11,117 nt of DNA from DAOUKH01 sp034421515 (GTDB lineage: Bacteria; Chloroflexota; Dehalococcoidia; SHYB01), in the NCBI GenBank assembly GCA_034421515.1, contig DAOUKH010000073.1, positions 1 to 11,117 on the forward strand, read 5' to 3'. The notes below the pieces were generated by a model that saw nothing but the letters and a program-made list of their open reading frames with translations, was not told the DNA's origin and did not search any database. Shown here in pieces: positions 1-5,947 of the stretch. Position 1 is the first letter of the stretch. Each line of letters opens with the position of its first letter. Position numbers and translations under genes: made by a program.

Positions 1-1
1 C

Positions 2-514
2 ACCGAGAAGAGCATCACCTTCGCCGCCACCGCCGACAACGTGGACGACGACGGGGAGTCGGTCAACCTGGGCTTCGGCACCTTCCCCACGGGAGTGAGC
101 GCCGGGACGACCAGCACGGCGTCCGTCTCCATCACCGACGACGACGTGCCCAGCGTCAGCGTCAACTTCGGCTCCGCCACCTACAGCGTGGACGAGACCG
201 ACGACGCGGGCACCACGATGGTCAAGGAGAACGAGGCCACGGTCACCGTCACCCTGAGCGCCGATCCCGAGCGCACCGTCACCATACCCATCAGCAAGAC
301 GAACCAGGGCGGGGCATCGGACTCCGACTACTCCGGCGTCCCCCCAAACGTCGTCTTCAACTCGGGCGAGACCTCCAAGACCTTCACCTTCGCCGCCACG
401 GCGGACACCGTGGACGACGACGGCGAGAGTGTGAAGCTCACCTTCGGCACACTGCCCGCAGGGGTGAGCGCCGGCAGCACCGACGAGACCACCGTCTCCA
501 TCACCGACGACGAC
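2..514 (+). repeat. Direct repeat encoding Calx-beta domains, 369-bp period
   Basis: The segments at about 2-145 and 371-514 are closely similar at DNA level, including the shared run around 'gtggacgacgacgg' (at 41 and 410) and the shared end encoding VSITDDD. The spacing is 369 bases, which is 123 codons or one domain. This points to duplication of a whole Calx-beta unit, and more copies probably lie upstream of the window. The third domain is much more diverged. Confidence 0.8.
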
Positions 515-2476
515 GGCACCGACCCGCCCCAGGCCAAGACCTTTTCGCTCAGCCGAACGGCCAGCGCGGCAGAAGGGACCAGCGCGACGCTGACGATCAC
601 TCTGAGTGAGAACGCGCCCGCGTCAGGCGTACGGTTCACGGTCACGCCCGCCTACTCCACTACCGGGACGGGCAACGCCGACTCCTCGGACGTGGGGACG
701 ATCACATCCCCGGTCACTGTCGCCGACGGCAGCAGCACACTGGGCATCACCATTCCCACAGAGGACGACAGGCTGGACGAGGACAACGAGACCTTCAGCG
801 TCACCATCGCCACCACCGCCTCGGGCTGGACCAAGGCGGGCGACGGTGAGGACACCGCCACGGTGACCATTCTCGACAACGACATCGCACGAGTCACAGT
901 CAGTCCCACGACCCTGAGCGTCGCGGAGGGCGGTTCGAGGACCTACACCGTCGTCTTGGCCAGTAAGCCCATGGCCGGCGTGATGGTAGAGGCGGCCAGC
1001 CAGGACACCGGAGCGGTGACGGTCACTCCGGCATCGCGCACCTTCACGCCCGACGATTGGGACACACCCCAGCGCTTCACCGTATCCGGGGTCCAGGACG
1101 CCGACTACGCTGACGAGTTGGTCACGATCAGACACGGTGTCACCAGCGCCGACACCAAGTATTCGGGCATCACCACACAGTCGGTGACAGTGAGGGTGGA
1201 CGACAACGACACGCCGCCCCCTCCGCCGCCTACTATCGCCCCGCCGGTCAATCTAGAGGTGGTTCCCGGCGCGCACCAGGGCTTGCCCACACTCATCGTC
1301 ACATACAACGCGCTCCCAGCCGGTCGGAGCATAGCCTTCCAGGTAAAATCGGAGTCGACCGCCAGCTTCCCCACGCCCGTCGCGGGCAACTTCTATCCTC
1401 AGGGCGTGACATCGGTTACTTCCCTGGCAACCGCCACCCGCACTGTGCTTACCGGGCTCAGTTCAGGCACGGCTTACGACGTGCGGGCGCATGCATATGA
1501 CACTGGATTGAACGTCGGCGTATCAACCGTCCCGAAGCGGGCAACCACCTGGACCGTGCCGGACAAGCTGACCGACGTCCATGCCGGCGCCGGCGACAGG
1601 CAAATCTCGGTAACTTGGGCAGAGCCTGAGAATAAGGGTGGGGCCGGGGCGGCCATCACCTCCTGTCTCGTGCGCTGGCGTATTGCGGCCGTGCCATCCA
1701 CCAATACACCGGCAGGTTCCTGGAACGACGACGACGGTGTACATACCGATACGACTATCAGCCACACGATAACGGGCCTCATCAACGGGAGGAGATACGA
1801 CATTGAGGTCGCGGCGCTGAACGGCATCGACCCGGGCAGCGATTGGAGTGCCGCGCAAGGCACGCCATTGGCGCCCGTGGTCATCATTCTGGACGACGAC
1901 CAAGATGATGGCCCCACACCCACCCCTACGCCGACACCGCCGCCCACCGATGGCGGGGATGACGGCGAACACGATGATGACCTCCCGCCAACGCCCGCGC
2001 CTACCGCCACGCCTACCACCGCGCCAACGGCGACGCCTACTGCCACTCCGTCGCCCACGCCTACCGCCACGCCATTGCCCACGCCTACCGCCACGCTGTC
2101 GCCCACGCCTACTGCCACGCCGTCGCCCGCCCCTACCGCCGCGCCATCGCCCACGCCTATCGCCACGCCGCCGTTCACTGTTACGGCTATACCCACGTCT
2201 AGCTCGGCGCCAACCCCTGCTCCAACGGCAACGGTAGCGCCAAGGCCGACGTCTACGCCGTCGGTTACACCGACACCCACTCCGGGACCTACGGACATTC
2301 CAGTTGCGCCACCGGCGGCGCGAGAATGGGACGCGGGACTGAGGTCGCTATGGTGGGGGCCCGCCCAGGTGGCGTTGATCGCTGCACTGATCATTCTGGT
2401 CATCAAGCGCCTCCGACGCCGCATGCGCCGGATATGGGACAGAATCCGGCGCCGCCGGGACACACAGCGCACATAG
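2..2476 (+). CDS. Calx-beta / fibronectin III surface protein with Pro/Thr stalk and C-terminal membrane anchor (5' partial)
   Basis: The reading frame is open from the window edge, so the start lies upstream; 824 residues are visible. In order: the end of a Calx-beta domain (about 1-48), a full Calx-beta repeat (50-171), a more divergent one (178-294), a fourth Calx-beta-like beta-sandwich (297-403), two fibronectin III domains (414-515 and 519-625), an acidic stretch (DDDQDD), a Pro/Thr/Ala stalk built on PTPTATPS-like units (636-780), one hydrophobic helix (about 784-802) and an Arg-rich tail. Calx-beta domains end in the typical Ca-binding-type motif ITDDD or ILDND. This layout is that of a surface protein: the repeats face outward, the stalk spans the cell wall or envelope, and the helix plus basic tail anchors it with the C-terminus inside. 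A role in adhesion or cell-cell contact is inferred. No LPXTG sorting motif is seen. The ligand and the N-terminal domains are unknown. Confidence 0.9.
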   Translation, partial: TEKSITFAATADNVDDDGESVNLGFGTFPTGVSAGTTSTASVSITDDDVPSVSVNFGSATYSVDETDDAGTTMVKENEATVTVTLSADPERTVTIPISKTNQGGASDSDYSGVPPNVVFNSGETSKTFTFAATADTVDDDGESVKLTFGTLPAGVSAGSTDETTVSITDDDGTDPPQAKTFSLSRTASAAEGTSATLTITLSENAPASGVRFTVTPAYSTTGTGNADSSDVGTITSPVTVADGSSTLGITIPTEDDRLDEDNETFSVTIATTASGWTKAGDGEDTATVTILDNDIARVTVSPTTLSVAEGGSRTYTVVLASKPMAGVMVEAASQDTGAVTVTPASRTFTPDDWDTPQRFTVSGVQDADYADELVTIRHGVTSADTKYSGITTQSVTVRVDDNDTPPPPPPTIAPPVNLEVVPGAHQGLPTLIVTYNALPAGRSIAFQVKSESTASFPTPVAGNFYPQGVTSVTSLATATRTVLTGLSSGTAYDVRAHAYDTGLNVGVSTVPKRATTWTVPDKLTDVHAGAGDRQISVTWAEPENKGGAGAAITSCLVRWRIAAVPSTNTPAGSWNDDDGVHTDTTISHTITGLINGRRYDIEVAALNGIDPGSDWSAAQGTPLAPVVIILDDDQDDGPTPTPTPTPPPTDGGDDGEHDDDLPPTPAPTATPTTAPTATPTATPSPTPTATPLPTPTATLSPTPTATPSPAPTAAPSPTPIATPPFTVTAIPTSSSAPTPAPTATVAPRPTSTPSVTPTPTPGPTDIPVAPPAAREWDAGLRSLWWGPAQVALIAALIILVIKRLRRRMRRIWDRIRRRRDTQRT
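2054..2173 (+). repeat. 24-bp tandem repeat in the Pro/Thr stalk, five units
   Basis: Five consecutive 24-base units encode the eight-residue period PTPTATPL, PTPTATLS, PTPTATPS, PAPTAAPS and PTPIATPP. Looser Pro/Thr repeats flank it on both sides. Such in-frame minisatellites change length easily, so stalk length may vary between strains. The extended Pro/Thr sequence is probably a rigid spacer and possibly O-glycosylated (inference). Confidence 0.8.
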
Positions 2477-2492
2477 CTTGGCGGTCACTCCG

Positions 2493-2516
2493 CGCCGTCC
2501 TCCCCCCAGGGCGGCG
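2493..2516 (+). terminator. Weak hairpin after the surface-protein gene
   Basis: An 8-bp stem (cgccgtcc with gggcggcg, one G-T wobble) and an 8-base loop lie 17 bases after the stop codon. There is no T-tract behind it, so at best it is a weak or Rho-assisted terminator. Confidence 0.3.
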
Positions 2517-2519
2517 GAG

Positions 2520-2717
2520 ATGGTCGCCGGCTTGCCCGACGCGGTCCGCCGGACCCTGGGCAACATCACCTACACCTCGGGGTGCCAGCAGTTTTCCGTT
2601 GATCTGCGCAAGCCCTGCACGGGGCCAGCGCCCAAAGGCACGTGGTTTGACCACTACGGAATGGGGAAGGGGCAGGGCAGCCTCTCTGCTCAACAAGCGC
2701 GGGGCTACCCTGCGTGA
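2520..2717 (+). CDS. Small hypothetical ORF, 65 aa, doubtful
   Basis: An ATG at 2520 opens a 65-residue frame. An AGGG eight bases upstream could serve as a ribosome binding site, and a TTG at 2478 would give a longer form. The first 30 or so codons mostly end in G or C, as in the real genes here, which is mild support for present or past coding. The product begins MVAGLPDAVRRTLG and contains two Cys; there is no membrane segment or domain I recognise. It lies between the surface-protein gene and the truncated AraC domain, so it may instead be debris of an older gene. Two other frames are also open across this stretch, which lowers confidence. Confidence 0.25.
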   Translation: MVAGLPDAVRRTLGNITYTSGCQQFSVDLRKPCTGPAPKGTWFDHYGMGKGQGSLSAQQARGYPA

Positions 2718-2864
2718 AGAGCTAGCCTAGCTGCTCAGGGACTTTGGGTGATCTCCAAGGCCAGTGGGCGCGCCACGCCGAACCCAGCGGCCCCACCTGC
2801 TCCAGCAGGCTTCGATGAGAGACTCGCAGCGGGACGCTGACCCTCGCGCGAAGCATCTTCTCTC

Positions 2865-3224
2865 TTGCCACCCCCAGGAAGTGAGACGGCCACGATCTCA
2901 GACCGCGTCCGCGGAGCGCTTCTTGAGCTTCTTCCAACCGGCCGAGCCTCCGTGCAGGACGTGTCGAACGCCCTTGGCGTCCCCATACGAACATTGCAGC
3001 GAAGACTGAAGGAGGAGGAGTCCAGCTTCCGCTCAGTATTAAACGAGACCCGAAAGGGCTTGGCACTATATTATCTGGAGAGTTCTCGGCTGCATGTCGG
3101 TGAGGTCTCATTCCTGCTCGGATTGGAAAGCCCCAATTCGTTCTCACGCGCTTTCAACAGCTGGACGGGTGAATCGCCAAGGCAGGCCCGCTCCTCGCTA
3201 CATCTCAAGGGCCGAGCACACTAG
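2865..3224 (+). CDS. AraC-family DNA-binding domain, sensor half missing (probable remnant)
   Basis: The frame encodes one complete AraC/XylS-type DNA-binding domain. The first helix-turn-helix is around DVSNALGVPIRTLQRRLKEE, and the second runs from VGEVSFLLGL to the family signature-like FSRAFNSWTGESPRQAR. AraC regulators of this type usually have about 330 residues, with an N-terminal ligand-binding domain. Here an in-frame TGA at 2838-2840 blocks extension upstream. The surface-protein gene ends at 2476, so there is no room for a full N-terminal half either. The only start is a TTG at 2865 with no clear Shine-Dalgarno, giving 119 residues. The readthrough frame upstream (about 2748-2837) shows no recognisable sensor domain. 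I read it as a 5'-truncated remnant; a stand-alone DNA-binding protein is the alternative. It faces the DUF2207-like gene tail to tail, 75 bases away, with no convincing terminator between them. Confidence 0.65.
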   Translation: MPPPGSETATISDRVRGALLELLPTGRASVQDVSNALGVPIRTLQRRLKEEESSFRSVLNETRKGLALYYLESSRLHVGEVSFLLGLESPNSFSRAFNSWTGESPRQARSSLHLKGRAH

Positions 3225-3299
3225 AAGCGTGAATCACAGCGCCCCCAGCCACAATTCGAAGACGGTTCTGTCTATCGTCAAAATAGGCCCACCATTCCC

Positions 3300-5015
3300 C
3301 TAGAACAACCCTTCCACGTTCTCCAGCAGGTTCCGCCACCACTCCCGGTCCGATCCGCGATCCGGTATGAAGTGGACCGCGTACGTACCGTCCTCCTCCA
3401 CGATGAGCCGCCCGGCCAGGGTGACCACGCGGCCCGGGGGGAGAGCCTTGAGGACCTCCGCTGGGTCGCGGACGCTCACCGGCTGCACGTACTCGTCCCG
3501 GTCCACCTGCAGCACCAGTTCGGCGTCGTGGAAGACAACCGTGCCCTTGACCCTCACGCACTCATCGCGCAACAGGTGGCCGACCGTCGCAATCTGCGCG
3601 GGCGTCAGAATCGGGAGAGAGTCCAGGGGACACGGTTTGTCGCGCGGCGAGACTACGTCGAGGCTGAACAGGACGACCAAGACCAGCACCCCCATGCCCG
3701 CCAGGGCTACCAGCCATATGAGGCACCCGCGAAGGCAGCCTCCGCCTTTTTCCTCCTCAGCCGCCCCTTCCCACCCGTGCGGCTCATACTCCGCCGGCGA
3801 CGCTTCCGGTGCGGCTGCCGGGGAACCGTCCTGCGCCTCCAGGTCAAGCTCGATCTCCTCAACTTCGTCGGCGGTCCCGCGGTGTGGAGCTTTCCCGGCA
3901 TCCGGTGATTCCAGGTCGAGCTGCTCGATCAGCACGATCTCCTGTTCATAGCCCCACTGCGCAGCTGCCTTTGCAGCATCCTCCGACCGTCCGGCCAGCC
4001 ACCACTCCTGCGCGTGCATGAAGGCGCGATAGGCCGCGTCCAAGCCGGCGCCCCGCTGGGAGGATTCTCTGCGGGACCCGAACCACGGCGGAGCCGAGGC
4101 CGCAACATCGAGCCACGGCTGGGCGACATTGAAGGCGACGGCGTAGGCCAACATGGGATCCGACTGGCTCCGAGCGCCGGGAGGGGCGGAGCCGACCATC
4201 GACGCTTCCCAGCCAAGCCACTGACTTATCTCGAGTGCCCCCGTCGGCGTCGGCTTCAGCATGCCTGTCCTTATCCCCGACGGCAGGGCAAAAAACGAGT
4301 ACACAAGACCCGCGAACCCGCCGATCAGGGCGTTCGCCCACCATTGGTCCAGCCATAGAGCCGCCCAGAGCCCGCTGCCAACACCCGTCAAGATGCAAGC
4401 GACCATCCACCATGAACTTCCGTCGTCGGAGTTTTCCCTCCTGACTCGCACCGGGTTGTCATCAAAGAGGCCGCGCTGCTGGAGGAAGTCGCCTATCTGG
4501 TCGCCGATGGCATCCTTGTGCTCGTTTATCGATTCACGAAGCGCATCGACCGTTGTGGGGCCGGGCGGGAGGCAGTTGCATATCGTGCGCTCCCATTCAT
4601 ACTGCGCCGGGTCCTGCCGAGTCAGCCGGTATAAGAAACCGACCCTTGTTCCGACTGCCTCGATGCGTAGCGTGCCGCGCTGGCACATCTCGATGATGGA
4701 GGCCAGGACCGTCGGGCTCCATATCATGTGCCCCTGCAGCGCGGATACCGCCGCCGCGGGCATCGAACCGGGCTTCGCGGCCCCCGAGTACCATGGGCTC
4801 GCCTGCGGGGGCCGCCACTTGGGCCAGAGCCACAGCACGATGATGAGCAGCTGGGCGACGACCACGCCGATCGTGCGGAAGCCCCAGGCCGTCCTCTGCT
4901 TCCAGTCCGTCTCCCGGAAGTCGGGAAAGCCGCTTTCGGCGATAGCCCCACCGGGGTCCAGCGTGAACAGCACGCCGATGGCGGCAAGGACCGCTACGGC
5001 CGTCAGCAAACTCAC
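3300..5015 (-). CDS. DUF2207-like membrane protein with extra C-terminal helix and OB-like domain
   Basis: This is a 571-residue predicted membrane protein starting at GTG 5015, with GGGAAGG nine bases upstream as ribosome binding site. Visible parts: an N-terminal hydrophobic segment (2-19, helix or signal anchor), a second helix (47-65), and a soluble region (80-193) resembling the DUF2207 winged-helix-like part (motif TVLASIIEMCQRGTLRI). A helical hairpin follows (203-243), then the family-like block with WLGWE and LAYAVAFNVAQPWLD (257-311). After that come an acidic linker (365-423), a fifth helix (431-451) and a C-terminal beta-rich domain (486-551) resembling an OB fold. DUF2207 proteins (YciQ type) normally begin with a large extracellular beta-domain; that domain is absent here. 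Function is unknown for the family. It is transcribed alone, separated by a terminator from the His-rich gene upstream and convergent with the AraC remnant downstream. Confidence 0.8.
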   Translation of the reverse strand: MSLLTAVAVLAAIGVLFTLDPGGAIAESGFPDFRETDWKQRTAWGFRTIGVVVAQLLIIVLWLWPKWRPPQASPWYSGAAKPGSMPAAAVSALQGHMIWSPTVLASIIEMCQRGTLRIEAVGTRVGFLYRLTRQDPAQYEWERTICNCLPPGPTTVDALRESINEHKDAIGDQIGDFLQQRGLFDDNPVRVRRENSDDGSSWWMVACILTGVGSGLWAALWLDQWWANALIGGFAGLVYSFFALPSGIRTGMLKPTPTGALEISQWLGWEASMVGSAPPGARSQSDPMLAYAVAFNVAQPWLDVAASAPPWFGSRRESSQRGAGLDAAYRAFMHAQEWWLAGRSEDAAKAAAQWGYEQEIVLIEQLDLESPDAGKAPHRGTADEVEEIELDLEAQDGSPAAAPEASPAEYEPHGWEGAAEEEKGGGCLRGCLIWLVALAGMGVLVLVVLFSLDVVSPRDKPCPLDSLPILTPAQIATVGHLLRDECVRVKGTVVFHDAELVLQVDRDEYVQPVSVRDPAEVLKALPPGRVVTLAGRLIVEEDGTYAVHFIPDRGSDREWWRNLLENVEGLF

Positions 5016-5089
5016 AATGGACCGCCTTCCCTACCGAGTCGTGCTGCCTACCGGACTCCACCGGGCGAGCACCCTCACACTACTCCACC

Positions 5090-5118
5090 AATACAAACCC
5101 AGTACTTGGCGGTGTCCG
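5090..5118 (-). promoter_or_regulatory. Candidate promoter of the DUF2207-like gene
   Basis: Read on the minus strand, CGGACA (5118-5113), a 17-base spacer and TGTATT (5095-5090) each match four of six positions of the sigma-70 consensus. A small palindrome, ggcgg-tgt-ccgcc (5108-5120), overlaps the -35 box. The match is weak. It lies in the roughly 230-base gap between the gene start and the upstream terminator, in which I see nothing else. Confidence 0.25.
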
Positions 5119-5240
5119 CCGCCCCAACGCCGAATCGGGGGCCGCCCTCGACCCTAACCGTGACGATAACTAGACCGTGGAACTTCTGGTGGCGCACGGC
5201 AGAGGCGTGGTGCCGAAGCAGCCGGTTGGTACGGTCGCTT

Positions 5241-5278
5241 AACGAAAAGGCCCCGCCACCTGGAAGGTCGGCGGGGCC
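5241..5278 (-). terminator. Rho-independent terminator of the His-rich gene
   Basis: On the minus strand a 9-bp stem (ggccccgcc with ggcggggcc) continues, past one bulged base, into four further pairs (acct/aggt) around a three-base loop. TTTTCGTT follows directly. It starts 32 bases after the His-rich stop codon. It isolates that gene from the DUF2207-like gene read in the same direction. Confidence 0.85.
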
Positions 5279-5310
5279 GTGTCGGGCCGGGAAGCTACGC
5301 TAGGGCGCGG

Positions 5311-5742
5311 CTAGGCGTGGGCGTGGTGCTCGTGGGCGTCGCACTCGTGGACGTCGTGGACGTGGCCGGGCTCGCCGTGGTGCTCGTGGGTGTCGCACTC
5401 GTGCATGTCGTGGACGTGATCGCCGTGGGCGTGGTGCTCGTGGGTGTCGCACTCGTGAGGGTCGTGGACGTGGCCGGGCTCGTCGCCGTGGTGCTCATGC
5501 GTGTCGCACTCATGCTCATTGTGACCCTCGTCGGCGTGGTGCTCGTGGGTGTCGCACTCGTGAGGGTCGTGGACGTGGCCGGGCTCGTCGCCATGGTGCT
5601 CGTGAGTGTCACACTCGTGCGGGTCATGCGCATGGGCGTGATGCTCGTGGGTGTCGCACTCGTGGGGGTCGTGGACGTGGCCGGGTTCGCCGTGGTGCTC
5701 GTGGGTGTCGCACTCGTGGATGTCGTGGACGTGCTTCGCCAA
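5311..5742 (-). CDS. His/Cys-rich repeat protein, probable metal-binding or metal-storage protein
   Basis: A 143-residue protein made of eight copies of HECDTHEHH (the last is HECDAHEHH). The linkers are of two main kinds, GEPGHVHDP/GDEPGHVHDP and short His-Ala or Asp-rich ones. By my count 49 residues are His (34%) and 8 are Cys, one Cys per unit; most of the rest are Asp and Glu. There is no signal peptide or membrane helix, so it is probably cytoplasmic. I chose the TTG at 5742 because AGAGGAGG lies six bases upstream and the repeats begin eight codons later. An ATG at 5826 would add 28 residues unlike the rest and lies upstream of the candidate promoter. His-rich proteins such as Hpn or the His tracts of nickel and zinc chaperones bind Ni, Zn, Cu or Co, so binding or buffering of such ions is the inferred role. 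The metal is unknown. I recognise no named family for this repeat. It is divergent from the MMPL-MpaB pair. Confidence 0.8.
   Translation of the reverse strand: MAKHVHDIHECDTHEHHGEPGHVHDPHECDTHEHHAHAHDPHECDTHEHHGDEPGHVHDPHECDTHEHHADEGHNEHECDTHEHHGDEPGHVHDPHECDTHEHHAHGDHVHDMHECDTHEHHGEPGHVHDVHECDAHEHHAHA
5323..5718 (-). repeat. Eight in-frame repeats encoding HECDTHEHH
   Basis: Eight units of a 27-base core (on the + strand, variants of 'gtggtgctcgtgggtgtcgc') are separated by linkers of 18 to 30 bases, giving unit periods of about 45 to 57 bases. Several cores are identical at DNA level; others differ by one or a few silent changes. Because periods are multiples of three and contain no stops, other frames on both strands are also open through the array. 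Confidence 0.85.
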
Positions 5743-5797
5743 TGTTTTCCTCCTCTGCGGTGCTGGGCTGACTGTCCTAGCCAATATCGGTAGACGC

Positions 5798-5826
5798 ATC
5801 TTAGCGATACCATGCCGCATATGCAA
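5798..5826 (-). promoter_or_regulatory. Candidate promoter of the His-rich gene
   Basis: On the minus strand, TTGCAT (5826-5821), a 17-base spacer and TAAGAT (5803-5798) form a weak sigma-70-like promoter. It would give a leader of about 50 bases before the TTG start. The 8-bp palindrome gcatatgc (5817-5824) overlaps the -35 box. Spacing is ideal, but only three and four bases of the two boxes match consensus. Confidence 0.35.
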
Positions 5827-5832
5827 GGCTTA

Positions 5833-5849
5833 TTGATCCTTGTGATCAA
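5833..5849. promoter_or_regulatory. Operator-like palindrome TTGATC-N5-GATCAA
   Basis: A perfect 6-5-6 inverted repeat lies between the two divergent candidate promoters. It is 6 bases upstream of the -35 box of the His-rich gene and 12 upstream of the -35 box of the transporter gene. Size and place fit a dimeric regulator able to affect both directions. No regulator is identified, and a six-base arm can occur by chance. Confidence 0.4.
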
Positions 5850-5861
5850 CAGAGGTGTACG

Positions 5862-5890
5862 GTGACCGTGGACGCGATACTCGGTATACT
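5862..5890 (+). promoter_or_regulatory. Candidate sigma-70-type promoter of the MMPL-MpaB operon
   Basis: GTGACC (5862-5867, four of six), a 17-base spacer and TATACT (5885-5890, five of six) make the best promoter match in the window. It lies about 58 bases before the GTG start. The ribosome binding site of the gene, GAAGGAG (5934-5940), follows at good spacing. Confidence 0.5.
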
Positions 5891-5947
5891 CTGCTACGGA
5901 TATGCTAGGCCGCTGGCGTGTCCGCGCCTCTTTGAAGGAGCTTCCGC

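Noticed and set aside
1474..2472. Long minus-strand frame of 332 residues opposite the stalk of the surface protein, rich in Gly and Val
   Set aside because: It is the shadow of the Pro/Thr-rich stalk and the Arg-rich tail; no start signal and no recognisable domain.
3225..3299. Possible terminator between the AraC remnant and the DUF2207-like gene
   Set aside because: I found no stem longer than a few base pairs and no T-tract in these 75 bases.
5323..5718. CRISPR array, suggested by regularly spaced identical cores
   Set aside because: Units are in-frame codons of a translated gene with its own ribosome binding site; the linkers are themselves repeated and too similar to be spacers; there are no cas genes.
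5317..5793. A + strand frame of 158 residues rich in Val, Leu and Gly across the His-rich gene, looking like a membrane protein
   Set aside because: It is the antisense image of the repeats: His and Glu codons read as Val, Leu and Val-type codons in reverse. It has no ribosome binding site, while the minus-strand gene has a strong one and a terminator.
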